The notes under the pieces were generated by a model. That model saw only the letters and a program-made list of their open reading frames with translations. It was not told the DNA's origin and ran no database searches. A stretch of 64,000 bases of DNA from Actinophytocola algeriensis (GTDB lineage: Bacteria; Actinomycetota; Actinomycetes; Mycobacteriales; Pseudonocardiaceae), in the NCBI RefSeq assembly GCF_014203735.1, contig NZ_JACHJQ010000002.1, positions 558,001 through 622,000 on the forward strand, read 5' to 3'. A program made the position numbers and the translations under genes. Numbering within the stretch: position 1 is the first letter of the stretch; every line of letters starts with the position of its first letter. Shown piece after piece: positions 8,504 to 17,225 of this stretch.

Positions 8504-9520
8504 TCAGGGATGTGCGGCGCGCACACCGTCCAGTTCGGACTGGGTCACGGGCAGGACGGTGCCGTGCCGGGGCCGCGCCGGCAGCTCGTAGCCGGTGGCG
8601 AGCTGCCAGTCGCCCGCGGCGAGGTCGGTGGCGGTGAACGGCACGTAGCCGCGGCCGCCGAACTCGTCGATGAACAGGTACCAGCGGTTCTCGGTGTTGG
8701 ACTTGAAGACCGTCGGGCCTTCGCCGCGGCTGATGTCACCCGCGCCGATGCAGTCGGCCACGAAGTCGTAGCTCGTGTCGCGGAGCTTCTTCGCGCGCTC
8801 GGCGACGATGAACTTGCCGCACGGCGCGTCCGGGCTCGCGCTGCGCTCGTCCTTGGTGAAGCGGTAGTAGCGGCCACGGTCCTCGATGACCGTCGAGTCG
8901 ATCACCGAGTGCCCGGGGTCGACCCACACCTTGGGCGCGGAGAACGTGCGGAAGTCCCTGGTGGTCGCGTACAGCATCCGGTTGTGGGTGTTCCCGGTGT
9001 GGCCGGGGTCGTCCTCGGCGTACAGCTTGGACGCCCAGAACACGACGTAGGCGTTGATGGTCCGGTCCCAGTAGGCCTCGGGCGCCCAGGTGTTGCCCGC
9101 GGTGTCCGGCGAGACCCGCACGTGCCGCTGGGCGGACCAGTGCACGAGGTCGGTCGACTCCCAGACCTCGATGTGCTTGCTGCCGAAGCGTTGCGCGGCA
9201 TCCCAGTCGCCGTTGCCGTGGATCCGCAGGTCGGTGGCGAGCAGGTAGAACCGGTCGCCCTTCGGCGAACGGATGACGAACGGGTCCCGCACGCCCTTGT
9301 CACCCAGGGCCGAGGTGAGCACGGGACGGCCGCCGTTCAGCTCGTCCCAGTGCAGCGGGTCGTTGCCGCGGCTGGCGGCGAGGTACACCTGCTCGCCCGC
9401 CGAGGTGCCCTCCCCCGTGAAGTAGAAGAACACGTACCCGGCGTAGTGCGGCGCGGCCGCTGCCTGGGTCGGTGCGAAGAGGTTCGCGGCGAGGACGGCG
9501 AGTACGAGGAGAGCCCGCAT
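8504..9520 (-). CDS. Secreted GH43 family glycosidase
   Basis: Extracellular five-bladed propeller hydrolase of 338 residues. The signal peptide ends near APTQAAAAPHYAGY. Catalytic positions fit GH43: GVRDPFVIRS (base Asp), NTWAPEAYWD, SVIDSTVIEDRGRYY (second Asp) and SRGEGPTVFKS (acid Glu). There is no extra binding domain, unlike the GH43 at 4525. The ATG at 9520 has AAGGACT six bases upstream; an in-frame TTG at 9553 would put extra basic residues before the signal and lies in the operator region, so it is rejected. It is first in the operon 9520-4525(-3452). It probably acts on arabinan or arabinoxylan side chains; the subfamily was not determined. Confidence 0.8.
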   Translation of the reverse strand: MRALLVLAVLAANLFAPTQAAAAPHYAGYVFFYFTGEGTSAGEQVYLAASRGNDPLHWDELNGGRPVLTSALGDKGVRDPFVIRSPKGDRFYLLATDLRIHGNGDWDAAQRFGSKHIEVWESTDLVHWSAQRHVRVSPDTAGNTWAPEAYWDRTINAYVVFWASKLYAEDDPGHTGNTHNRMLYATTRDFRTFSAPKVWVDPGHSVIDSTVIEDRGRYYRFTKDERSASPDAPCGKFIVAERAKKLRDTSYDFVADCIGAGDISRGEGPTVFKSNTENRWYLFIDEFGGRGYVPFTATDLAAGDWQLATGYELPARPRHGTVLPVTQSELDGVRAAHP

Positions 9521-9588
9521 GGGAGTCCTTCGAGGTCGGCGTTGACGCGTCAAAGAGTGTTGCCTCTTCGGGTCGCAAGCTCCCCGAA

Positions 9589-9600
9589 GTGAGCGCTAAC
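9589..9600. promoter_or_regulatory. LacI-type operator, glycosidase side
   Basis: GTGAGCGCTAAC, overlapping the -10 element of the minus-strand promoter. It matches the araB box at 757-768 in 10 of 12 positions. Confidence 0.5.
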
Positions 9601-9668
9601 ATAGAACGCGTTCAGGCAGGACGTCAACAAAAACAACTTCTTGGTGTCAGCTTCTTGACGTCCGCACT

Positions 9669-9680
9669 GTGAGCGTTCAC
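9669..9680. promoter_or_regulatory. LacI-type operator, importer side
   Basis: GTGAGCGTTCAC, about 50 bases upstream of the binding-protein start and just downstream of a TTGACG -35 hexamer. It has perfect GTGA/TCAC arms. Confidence 0.5.
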
Positions 9681-9730
9681 TCTAGTGGCCCAGTGACACC
9701 GGTCACGCACGGTCCAACGGAGGAAGTGCA

Positions 9731-10699
9731 GTGCGCAAGACGATCACGACCGCCCTCGCCGCGGTCCTGCTGGCGGCGGTGACCGCATGTGGCGGCGGCA
9801 GCGGCGGCAGTGCGGGCAACAGTTCCGATGACACGATCACCATGGGTTTCGCCCAGGTCGGCGCGGAGAGCGGCTGGCGGACGGCGAACACGAAGTCGAT
9901 CCAGGAGTCGGCGAAGTCGGCCGGGATCGAGTTGAAGTTCTCCGACGCACAGCAGAAGCAGGAGAACCAGCTCAAGGCGATCCGGTCCTACATCCAGCAG
10001 AAGGTGGACGTGATCGCGTTCAGCCCGGTGGTGGAGACCGGCTGGGACACGGTGCTGCTCGAGGCGCAGCGCGCCAAGATCCCGGTGATCCTGACCGACC
10101 GCGCCATCGACTCGGACGACACGTCGCTCTACAAGACCTTCCTGGGCTCGGACTTCATCGACGAGGGCAAGAAGGCCGGCAAGTGGCTGGTGGAGAACAG
10201 CGACGGGCCGGTGAACGTCGTCGAGCTGCAGGGCACGACCGGCGCGGCCCCCGCGATCGACCGCAAGGAGGGCTTCGAGGCGGAGACCAAGTCCAACCCG
10301 GACATCAAGATCGTGGCCTCGCAGACCGGTGACTTCACACGGTCCGGCGGCAAGCAGGTCATGGAGGCGTTCCTGAAGTCCCAGCCGGACATCGACGTCG
10401 TCTACGCCCACAACGACGACATGGGGCTCGGCGCCATCGAGGCGATCAAGGCGGCCGGCAAGAAGCCCGGCACCGACATCAAGATCATCACGGTGGACGC
10501 GGTGAAGGACGGCATGACCGCACTCGCGAACGGCGAGATCAACTTCATCGTCGAGTGCAACCCGCTGCTCGGACCGCAGCTGATGGACCTCGCGAAGAAG
10601 GTCGTCGCTGGCGAGGAGGTGCCGGAGCGGGTCGTCACCGAGGAGACCACGTTCACGCAGGAGCAGGCCAAGGCCGCGCTTCCGGACCGCAAGTACTGA
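9731..10699 (+). CDS. ytfQ: Furanose-type sugar ABC importer, substrate-binding lipoprotein
   Basis: Surface-anchored binding protein of 322 residues, close to E. coli YtfQ (galactofuranose/arabinofuranose) in pattern. The lipoprotein signal has lipobox AVTAC at about residue 21, then a Gly/Ser linker. Family stretches are TITMGFAQVGAESGWRTANT, QLKAIRSYIQQKVDVIAFSP, VVETGWDTVLLEAQ, DRAIDSDDTSLYKTF and VVYAHNDDMGLGAIEAI. The start is GTG with GGAGGAA a few bases upstream. It is first in the importer operon and divergent from the arabinan glycosidases, so L-arabinofuranose or a short arabino-oligosaccharide is the likely ligand. Galactofuranose cannot be excluded. Confidence 0.85.
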   Translation: MRKTITTALAAVLLAAVTACGGGSGGSAGNSSDDTITMGFAQVGAESGWRTANTKSIQESAKSAGIELKFSDAQQKQENQLKAIRSYIQQKVDVIAFSPVVETGWDTVLLEAQRAKIPVILTDRAIDSDDTSLYKTFLGSDFIDEGKKAGKWLVENSDGPVNVVELQGTTGAAPAIDRKEGFEAETKSNPDIKIVASQTGDFTRSGGKQVMEAFLKSQPDIDVVYAHNDDMGLGAIEAIKAAGKKPGTDIKIITVDAVKDGMTALANGEINFIVECNPLLGPQLMDLAKKVVAGEEVPERVVTEETTFTQEQAKAALPDRKY

Positions 10700-10793
10700 C
10701 CGTTATGTGGGCTGGAGCGAAGGAGCGGACGCCGTCTGGACTGACGCTCGCGCGCAGGCGCGCCAGCGCCGAGCACGGAGGAGGGAAGACGGC

Positions 10794-12341
10794 GTGCTAG
10801 CGGATGAGCGGAGCGCACCATCGGACACAGCTCCACTGGTTGAACTACAGGGCATCACCGTCACCTTCCCCGGGGTGAAGGCCCTCGACGAGGTCGACTT
10901 CCGGCTCCTGCCCGGCGAGGTGCACGCGCTCCTCGGCGAGAACGGGGCCGGGAAGTCGACCCTCATCAAGGCGCTCACGGGGGTGCACGCCACCGACGCC
11001 GGCGAGATCCGTCTCGCCGGCGTCCCGGTGTCCTTCCACGGGCCCGCGCAGGCGCAGGACGCCGGGATCAGCACCGTGTACCAGGAGGTGAACCTGTGCA
11101 CGAACCTCTCGGTCGCGGAGAACATCCTGCTCGGCCGGGAGCCGCGCAGGTTCGGTGCGATCGACGGGCGTGCCATGCGCGCGCGGGCGGCGGAGCTGTT
11201 GTCCCGCATCGGTTTGCACATCGACCCGGGCTCCGCGCTCGGGTCGCACCCGATCGCGGTGCAGCAGCTCGTGGCGATCGCCCGCGCGGTCGCCGTGGAC
11301 GCGCGGGTACTGATCCTCGACGAGCCGACGTCCAGCCTGGACGCCGGCGAGGTCGCGGAGCTGTTCCGGATCGTGCGGGTGCTGCGGGACGAGGGTGTCG
11401 CGATCCTGTTCGTGTCGCACTTCCTCGACCAGGTCTACGAGATCGCGGACCGGCTCACCGTGCTGCGCAACGGGAAGGTCGTCGGCGAGTACGCGACGGC
11501 GAAGGTCGGCAGGCTCGAGCTGGTGCGCGCCATGATCGGCCGCGATCTGACGGTGCTCGACGAGGTGGAGCGGCGCAGCGAGCGCCGCGTCCCGTCGGAG
11601 GAACCGTTGCTGCGGGCCGAGAACCTGGGCCGTGCGGGCTCGATCGCACCGTTCGACCTGGAGCTGCACCCCGGCGAGGTGGTCGGGGTGGCCGGGCTCC
11701 TGGGTTCGGGCCGCACCGAGCTGGCACGGCTGCTGTTCGGCGCCGACCGGGCGGACTCGGGTCACGTGTACTTCGACGGCAAGATCCTGAAACTGCGCGG
11801 ACCCCGGTCGGCGATCGCGCACGGCATCGCGTTCACGTCCGAGGACCGCAAGGCCGAGGGCCTGGTCGCGGACCTGACCGTGCGGGACAACCTGATCCTC
11901 GCCATGCAGGCGGCCAGAGGGTGGGCGCGGCAGGTGCCGCGCCGGACCGCGGACGAGCTGGTCGCGAAGTACGTCGAAGCGCTGGACATCCGGCCCGCCG
12001 ACGCGGACGCGGTGGTCGGCACGCTGTCCGGTGGCAACCAGCAGAAGGTGCTGCTGGCGCGGTGGCTGGTGACGCGGCCGAAGCTGCTGATCCTCGACGA
12101 GCCGACCCGCGGCATCGACGTCGGCGCGAAGGCGCAGATCCAGAAGGTGGTCGCCGACCTCGCTGCCGAGGGCATGGCGGTGGTGTTCATCTCCGCGGAA
12201 CTGGAGGAGGTGGTCCGCGTGTCCGACCGGGTGGTCGTGCTGCGGGACCGGCGCAAGATCGCGGAGGTGTCCGGCACCGAGGTCACCGTGGACGACGTGG
12301 TCGCGCTCATCGCCGGTGAGGCCGAGAAGGTGCCGTCATGA
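10794..12341 (+). CDS. ytfR: Furanose-type sugar ABC importer, ATP-binding protein (two cassettes)
   Basis: Cytoplasmic ATPase energising the importer; 515 residues, typical for sugar ABC ATPases with two fused nucleotide-binding domains. Cassette 1 has Walker A GENGAGKST, a Q-loop near TVYQEVNLCTN and Walker B LILDEPTSSLD. Cassette 2 has a degenerate P-loop GLLGSGRTE, signature LSGGNQQK and Walker B LLILDEPTRGID. The GTG at 10794 is preferred because GGAGGAGGG lies 8-10 bases before it; the frame is open upstream to 10707 but without family sequence. Its stop overlaps the permease start as ATGA. Confidence 0.9.
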   Translation: MLADERSAPSDTAPLVELQGITVTFPGVKALDEVDFRLLPGEVHALLGENGAGKSTLIKALTGVHATDAGEIRLAGVPVSFHGPAQAQDAGISTVYQEVNLCTNLSVAENILLGREPRRFGAIDGRAMRARAAELLSRIGLHIDPGSALGSHPIAVQQLVAIARAVAVDARVLILDEPTSSLDAGEVAELFRIVRVLRDEGVAILFVSHFLDQVYEIADRLTVLRNGKVVGEYATAKVGRLELVRAMIGRDLTVLDEVERRSERRVPSEEPLLRAENLGRAGSIAPFDLELHPGEVVGVAGLLGSGRTELARLLFGADRADSGHVYFDGKILKLRGPRSAIAHGIAFTSEDRKAEGLVADLTVRDNLILAMQAARGWARQVPRRTADELVAKYVEALDIRPADADAVVGTLSGGNQQKVLLARWLVTRPKLLILDEPTRGIDVGAKAQIQKVVADLAAEGMAVVFISAELEEVVRVSDRVVVLRDRRKIAEVSGTEVTVDDVVALIAGEAEKVPS

Positions 12342-13318
12342 CACGCAGCCGTCTCTTGTGGCCACTGCTGGCGCTGGTGGCGCTCCTGTTGCTGAACCTG
12401 GTGTTCACGCCGTCGTTCTTCGCGTTGCGGATCCAGGACGGGCACCTGTTCGGCAGCCTCGTCGACATCCTCCGCAACGGCGCGCCGACGCTGCTGATCG
12501 CGCTGGGCATGACGCTCGTGATCGCGACGCGCGGCATCGACCTGTCCGTGGGCGCGGTCGCGGCCATCGCGGGCGCGGTGACCTGCACCCACATCGCGAC
12601 CACGGGCGACGCGATCGGCGGCATGGCGCTCGCGCTCGGGCTGTGCGCGGTGCTGGGGCTGTGGAACGGTTTCCTCGTCTCCGTCATCGGCATCCAGCCC
12701 ATCATCGCGACCCTGGTCCTGATGACCGCCGGGCGTGGCATGGCGATGCTCGTGACCGAGGGCCAGATCGTCACGGTCAACAACGACGTGTTCGCGAAGG
12801 TCGGCGCCGGGTTCCTGGTGCTGCCGATCGCGATCCTCATCAGCCTCGCGGTGCTCGCCGGGGTGGCGCTGCTGACCAGGCGCACCGCGCTGGGCATGCT
12901 GATCGAGGCGGTCGGGGTGAACCCGGAGGCCAGCAGGCTCGCCGGGGTGCGGTCCCGCACGATCATCTGGACCGTCTACGTGTTCTCCGCGCTGTGCGCG
13001 GGCGTGGCAGGCCTGATGATCGCGTCGAACGTGAACGCGGCCGACGCCAACAACGCCGGGCTGTGGATCGAGATGGACGCGATCCTGGCGGTGGTCATCG
13101 GCGGCACCTCCCTCGCCGGTGGCCGGTACTCGCTCACGGGCACGCTCATCGGCGCGCTGGTGATCCAGACACTGACCACGACGGTGTACACGATCGGCGT
13201 ACCCCCGGAGACGACGCTCGTGTTCAAGGCGGCCGTGGTCATCGTGGTGTGCCTGCTGCAGGCGCCGCGGCTCACCCGCACGTTCCGCGTGCCCGTTCCG
13301 CAGAAGGCAGGTGCCTGA
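12338..13318 (+). CDS. ytfT: Furanose-type sugar ABC importer, permease 1
   Basis: Inner-membrane permease of the ribose/furanose class, 326 residues with 8-10 hydrophobic segments. Family sequence includes LIALGMTLVIATRGIDLSVG after the second helix, SVIGIQPIIATLVLMTAGRG, and the cytoplasmic coupling loop EAVGVNPEASRLAGVRSR. It starts inside the ATPase stop (ATGA) and ends in TGATG with permease 2, so the operon is translated as one unit. The partner permease is not identical, giving a heterodimer as in YtfT/YjfF. Confidence 0.9.
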   Translation: MTRSRLLWPLLALVALLLLNLVFTPSFFALRIQDGHLFGSLVDILRNGAPTLLIALGMTLVIATRGIDLSVGAVAAIAGAVTCTHIATTGDAIGGMALALGLCAVLGLWNGFLVSVIGIQPIIATLVLMTAGRGMAMLVTEGQIVTVNNDVFAKVGAGFLVLPIAILISLAVLAGVALLTRRTALGMLIEAVGVNPEASRLAGVRSRTIIWTVYVFSALCAGVAGLMIASNVNAADANNAGLWIEMDAILAVVIGGTSLAGGRYSLTGTLIGALVIQTLTTTVYTIGVPPETTLVFKAAVVIVVCLLQAPRLTRTFRVPVPQKAGA

Positions 13319-14334
13319 TGACCGCTCCCCCACTGGTGGCGCCGCCGAGGGAGAAGACCCGGGTGCCTCTCACGTCGCGGGTGCCGTCCCGCTTCCTGCC
13401 GGTGATCGCCACGTTCGTGGTGTTCGTACTGACCTTCGGGGCGGGGTCCATCCGGTACGAGGGCTTCGCCACCGGCCAGGTCGTCGCGAACCTGTTCATC
13501 GACAACGCGTTCCTGATCGTCGTCGCGGTGGGCATGACCTTCGTGATCCTGACCGGTGGCATCGATCTGTCGGTGGGCTCGGTGGTAGCCCTGTCGACGA
13601 TGATCGCCGCGGCGACACTGCGCGCGGGCTGGCCCGCGTGGCTGGTGATCCTCGCGGTGCTGGCCACGGGAGCCCTGCTCGGACTGGGCATGGGCGTGAT
13701 GGTTCACCGCTTCGGCGTACAACCGTTCATCGCGACGCTCGCGGGCATGTTCCTGGCACGCGGCCTGTGCTTCGTGATCAGCGTCGAGTCGGTGTCCATC
13801 AAGGACGGCACGTTCCGCGACATCGCCCTGGCGTCCATCGAGCTGCCGGGCGAGGTCGCCATCACCTACGGCGTCGTGATCGCGCTGATCGTGGTGGCGG
13901 TGGCCGCGTACGTGCTGCACCTGACGAGGTTCGGCAGGACGGTGTACGCGGTGGGCGGCAGCGAGTCGTCGGCCACGCTGATGGGCCTGCGGACCGGCCG
14001 GGTCAAGGTGGGCGTGTACGTGATCAGCGGCTTCTGCTCCGCACTCGGCGGTCTGCTGTTCAGCTTCTACATGCTGTCCGGCTACAGCCTGCACGCGGTG
14101 GGCCTGGAACTGGACGCGATCGCGGCGGTCGTCGTGGGCGGCACGTTGCTCGCGGGCGGCGTCGGCTATGTCGTGGGCTCGGTGGTCGGCGTACTCGTGC
14201 TCGGGACGGTGCAGACACTGATCTCGTTCGAGGGCACCCTGTCGTCGTGGTGGACCAAGATCGTGATCGGCGTCTTGCTGCTGGCCTTCATCGCCCTGCA
14301 GCGGCTGATCGTCAGGCGCCAGCCGGTGAAGTAG
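13318..14334 (+). CDS. yjfF: Furanose-type sugar ABC importer, permease 2
   Basis: Second permease subunit, 338 residues. Recognisable segments are VAVGMTFVILTGGIDLSVGS, FGVQPFIATLAGMFLARGL, the YjfF-like insert ESVSIKDGTFRDIALASI, and the coupling loop YAVGGSESSATLMGLRTGRV. The ATG shares one base with the previous stop. The same frame is open upstream through permease 1 but that part is only a shadow. It completes a full binding protein/ATPase/two-permease importer. Confidence 0.9.
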   Translation: MTAPPLVAPPREKTRVPLTSRVPSRFLPVIATFVVFVLTFGAGSIRYEGFATGQVVANLFIDNAFLIVVAVGMTFVILTGGIDLSVGSVVALSTMIAAATLRAGWPAWLVILAVLATGALLGLGMGVMVHRFGVQPFIATLAGMFLARGLCFVISVESVSIKDGTFRDIALASIELPGEVAITYGVVIALIVVAVAAYVLHLTRFGRTVYAVGGSESSATLMGLRTGRVKVGVYVISGFCSALGGLLFSFYMLSGYSLHAVGLELDAIAAVVVGGTLLAGGVGYVVGSVVGVLVLGTVQTLISFEGTLSSWWTKIVIGVLLLAFIALQRLIVRRQPVK

Positions 14335-14362
14335 AGTGGAGGCGGAGAACCGGGGGGTTCCC

Positions 14363-14599
14363 ATGCACGAAGAGCCGGAGTCAACGGCCGAGTCCCGTGT
14401 CTACACCACGCTGGCCGTGTTGCCTGTGTTCTGGCTGGCGGTCCTGTACCTACTGGCGGCGACGATGCCGCAGAACCTGCGGTCGATGATCGGGCTGGAC
14501 ATGACGTTCTGCCTCGGCGCGACGGTGCCCATGCTGGTCATCAGCGGGTTGATGCTGGAACGCGCCCTCGCTGCCCGACGTCGAGGAGACTCCTCGTAG
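14363..14599 (+). CDS. Small membrane protein of unknown function
   Basis: 78 residues with two hydrophobic helices (VYTTLAVLPVFWLAVLYLL and MTFCLGATVPMLVISGLML) and charged ends. The ATG at 14363 has a GGGGGG tract about 6 bases upstream; an in-frame GTG at 14336 is also possible. It begins 28 bases after the importer operon and may be co-transcribed, but nothing in it suggests transport of sugar. Family not recognised. Confidence 0.55.
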   Translation: MHEEPESTAESRVYTTLAVLPVFWLAVLYLLAATMPQNLRSMIGLDMTFCLGATVPMLVISGLMLERALAARRRGDSS

Positions 14600-14721
14600 G
14601 GTGCTGCCCTCGCCGACGGTCCCACGGACTTTCGCCGCTGTGAAAGCGGTACGAAAGCAACGCCCGCACCGTTGGAGGTGGTGGTCGCCAGACCACACTC
14701 CATCCACGGGAAGGGACGCAG

Positions 14722-15249
14722 ATGAAGGGACTCCGCACGAGCAGGACGGCCAGAGCGATGGTCGGCGAGAGGCGAGGGTTCACCCGAAGAGTCGTCGCGA
14801 GCCTGGCCGTCATCGCTGCGTTGCTCGGGCTGAGCCTGGCAACCGCCGGCACCGCAACCGCGGACCCGGGCTATTGGCGGCCCTACGGCAACACGAACCC
14901 GATCACCTCCAGCCCCAGCACGTGGGAGTGCGGCCGCAGCTCGACGTTCGAGACCAACGTGGTCGCCCAGACGTGCGCGATCAAGTCGGCGAACGGACGC
15001 TCCGCGCAGGCGGCGGTGATCGTGCGCAACAACCGGTCCAGCACGTACATCGTGTCGGCGGCAACAGACCTCAGGTCCCCCGGTGACATCCTGGGTGTTT
15101 GGCGTTGCCCATCGTCAGGGGTCGCGGCGAACTCGTGGTCGGTTTGTTTCGGCGTCACCCTTCCCATTTCTGACTCCGGCTCCGGGTGGAGGATGTCAAA
15201 GGGAAGCGTCAACAACACTCACAACCTCCCCGAATCAGGCTGGATCTGA
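14722..15249 (+). CDS. Secreted protein of unknown function
   Basis: 175 residues with a long twin-arginine-like N-terminus (GFTRRVVASLAVIAALLGLS) and a probable cleavage after TATA. The mature part of about 130 residues has four cysteines (WECGRS, QTCAIK, VWRCPS, SVCFGV) that could form two disulfides, and beta-rich alternation. GGGAAGGGA lies 7-8 bases before the ATG. It stands alone, ending 25 bases before a strong hairpin. It resembles small secreted beta-sandwich proteins of actinomycetes; no function assigned. Confidence 0.65.
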   Translation: MKGLRTSRTARAMVGERRGFTRRVVASLAVIAALLGLSLATAGTATADPGYWRPYGNTNPITSSPSTWECGRSSTFETNVVAQTCAIKSANGRSAQAAVIVRNNRSSTYIVSAATDLRSPGDILGVWRCPSSGVAANSWSVCFGVTLPISDSGSGWRMSKGSVNNTHNLPESGWI

Positions 15250-15273
15250 GCCAGCAAACCTGGGGTGGCACCT

Positions 15274-15305
15274 GGTGGTGGGGCGTCACGGTGCGCCCCA
15301 CCACC
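15274..15305. terminator. Bidirectional terminator
   Basis: Perfect 12-bp stem GGTGGTGGGGCG / CGCCCCACCACC with an 8-base loop, between convergent genes ending at 15249 (+) and 15335 (-). Confidence 0.8.
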
Positions 15306-15334
15306 GTCCCCGACATCTCAGGACAGTCGCACGG

Positions 15335-16354
15335 TCAATGTGGTTGGGGTTCGGCCGCCGACTTGGGTTTCTCCGCTTGCGGGTCGGCTTCCGGTACCGA
15401 CGGGCGCCGGGAGCGGAGCAGGTGCTTCGCCGTGCCCCAGATGCCGCGCCGGAACACCAGCACGGTGACCACGAAGATCGCGCCCGTGACCACGCCGATC
15501 GCGTCGATGCCCGCGGTGGCCAGGTAGTCCTCCAGCACCACGATGATCCCCGCCCCGAGCACGGGCCCCCACAAGGTGCCCATGCCGCCGAGGATGTTCA
15601 TCACCACGACCTTGCCCGACGTGGTCCAGTACACCTCCTGCAGCGACGCGAACCCGTGCCCGACCGCGTACACGCCGCCCGCGATCCCCGCCAGGAACGC
15701 CGAGATCACGAACACCTGCACCTTGTACCGGTTCACGGGATAGCCGAGAGCCCTGGCGCGGGCCGGGTTCTCCCGGATCGCCACCATCACCCGGCCGAAC
15801 GGCGAGTACACCACCCGCCACGCGATCAGCAACCCGACCAGGATCAACGGCAGCGCGGCGTAGTAGAAGTAGAAGGAGTCCGCCAGGTCCCACCCGAACG
15901 CCTCGCGTGGGATTCCCTGCAGACCGTTCTCGCCGCCGGTGACCGAGCGCCACTGGTTCGCGACGAAGTAGATCAGCTGGGCGAACGCCAGCGTCACCAT
16001 CGCGAAGTAGATCCCCGTGCGCCGCACGGAAAGCATCGCGATGGGCACCGCGATCAGCGCCGCCACCACCGCACCACCGAGCACCGCGACGTAGAACGGC
16101 ATGCCGGTCTCCACCGCGATAATGCCCGTCGCGTAGGCCGAGGAACCCCAGAACGCCGCGTGGCCGAACGAAAGCAGGCCCGTGTAGCCCAGCAGCAGGT
16201 CCAGTGCGACCGCGAACAGCGCCCACGCCGCGATGTCCAGCGCCACCGGCGGGTAGATCATCCACGGCAGCCCGAACGCCAGCACCAGCCCGACCACGAG
16301 AAAGGCCAGGCGCACCACCGGGGATCGCCCTGCGACCAGCCTGGAGATGATCAT
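15335..16354 (-). CDS. livM: Branched-chain-type (HAAT) ABC importer permease LivM
   Basis: Inner-membrane permease of 339 residues and about 8-10 helices. Family hallmarks are LDLLLGYTGLLSFGHAAFWG, FAMVTLAFAQLIYFVANQW, SPFGRVMVAIRENPARARAL (coupling loop), VFVISAFLAGIAGGVYA and MNILGGMGTLWGPVLGA. The C-terminal ~30 residues form a basic, proline-rich tail beyond the last helix. The start overlaps the livH stop by 4 bases (ATGA). It is last of a five-gene importer operon. Confidence 0.88.
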   Translation of the reverse strand: MIISRLVAGRSPVVRLAFLVVGLVLAFGLPWMIYPPVALDIAAWALFAVALDLLLGYTGLLSFGHAAFWGSSAYATGIIAVETGMPFYVAVLGGAVVAALIAVPIAMLSVRRTGIYFAMVTLAFAQLIYFVANQWRSVTGGENGLQGIPREAFGWDLADSFYFYYAALPLILVGLLIAWRVVYSPFGRVMVAIRENPARARALGYPVNRYKVQVFVISAFLAGIAGGVYAVGHGFASLQEVYWTTSGKVVVMNILGGMGTLWGPVLGAGIIVVLEDYLATAGIDAIGVVTGAIFVVTVLVFRRGIWGTAKHLLRSRRPSVPEADPQAEKPKSAAEPQPH

Positions 16355-17223
16355 GCGCGTACGCCTTCCTCGCGACCGAACAGCCCCGCGGGCCGCAGCA
16401 GCAGCACCAGCGCCATGAGCACGAACACCAGGCTCTGCGAGAACGCCGACGCGTACAGGTTCCCGACCGCCGACAGCATCCCGACGAGGTACCCGGCGGC
16501 CACCGACCCGAACACCGAGCCGAGGCCGCCGATCACCACCACCGCGAAGATCGTGATGATCAGGTCGCCACCCATGCCGGAGTTCACCGCGCGCATCGGT
16601 GCCGCGAGGACCCCCGCGAGCCCGGCCAGCGCGATGCCGAACCCGAACACCGGGGTCACCCAGCGCCGCACGTCGATGCCGAGCGCCCTCGTCAACTCCG
16701 GGCGCTCGGTCGACGCGCGCACGATCATGCCGACGCGGGTCTTCGTCAGCACCAGCCACACCAGAACCGACACGACGACCGAGAACACCAGCACGAACAC
16801 CTGGTACTTGGGGTAGACGAACAGGCCGAGGTTCACCTGGCCGTCCAGCAGCTCCGGCCGCGAGTACGGCTGCGACTGCACGCCGTACCGCAGCCGGACC
16901 ACGTCCTGCAGGATCAGCGCGATGCCGAACGTGAGCAGGAAGTTGTACAGCGGGTCGAGCCGGACGAGGCGCGCGACCAGCAGCCGTTCGAAGACCATGC
17001 CGACGAGCCCGAGCACCACCGGCACCACGACCAGCGCGAGCCACCACGACAGCCCGACGGTGTCCAGCAGCACGAACGCGCCGACCGCGCCGAGCATGTA
17101 GAACGCGCCGTGGGCGAAATTGACCACGCCGAGCATGCCGAAGATCACCGACAGCCCGAGCGCGAGCAGCGCGTAGAAGCTGCCGCTGACGAGGCCGTTG
17201 AAGAGCTGCAGGACGAGCTCCAT
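16351..17223 (-). CDS. livH: Branched-chain-type ABC importer permease LivH
   Basis: Inner-membrane permease, 290 residues, with LivH signatures: LFNGLVSGSFYALLALGLSV, IFGMLGVVNFAHGAFYMLGA, TRVGMIVRASTERPELTRAL and VVVIGGLGSVFGSVAAG. The ATG at 17223 follows the binding-protein stop by two bases. Expected to pair with LivM to form the channel. Confidence 0.88.
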   Translation of the reverse strand: MELVLQLFNGLVSGSFYALLALGLSVIFGMLGVVNFAHGAFYMLGAVGAFVLLDTVGLSWWLALVVVPVVLGLVGMVFERLLVARLVRLDPLYNFLLTFGIALILQDVVRLRYGVQSQPYSRPELLDGQVNLGLFVYPKYQVFVLVFSVVVSVLVWLVLTKTRVGMIVRASTERPELTRALGIDVRRWVTPVFGFGIALAGLAGVLAAPMRAVNSGMGGDLIITIFAVVVIGGLGSVFGSVAAGYLVGMLSAVGNLYASAFSQSLVFVLMALVLLLRPAGLFGREEGVRA

Positions 17224-17225
17224 GA

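Larger units (their letters stand above)
9521..9730. promoter_or_regulatory. Divergent control region of the arabinan operon and the furanose importer
   Basis: 210 bp between two divergent operons. Toward the glycosidases (minus strand): TTGACG (9627-9622), 18 bases, TATGTT (9603-9598), overlapped by the operator GTGAGCGCTAAC (9589-9600). Toward the importer (plus strand): TTGACG (9655-9660), then the operator GTGAGCGTTCAC (9669-9680) where the spacer and -10 should lie. A third, perfect palindrome TTGACGCGTCAA (9542-9553) lies in the glycosidase leader. The two operators share GTGAGCGyT and a central CG, as expected for a LacI-family dimer. Confidence 0.65.

Noticed and set aside
6042-8591. 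849-codon plus-strand open frame antisense to the GH51 gene
   Set aside because: Val/Arg/Gly-rich, no start signal, no recognisable domain; GH51 active-site motifs are on the other strand.
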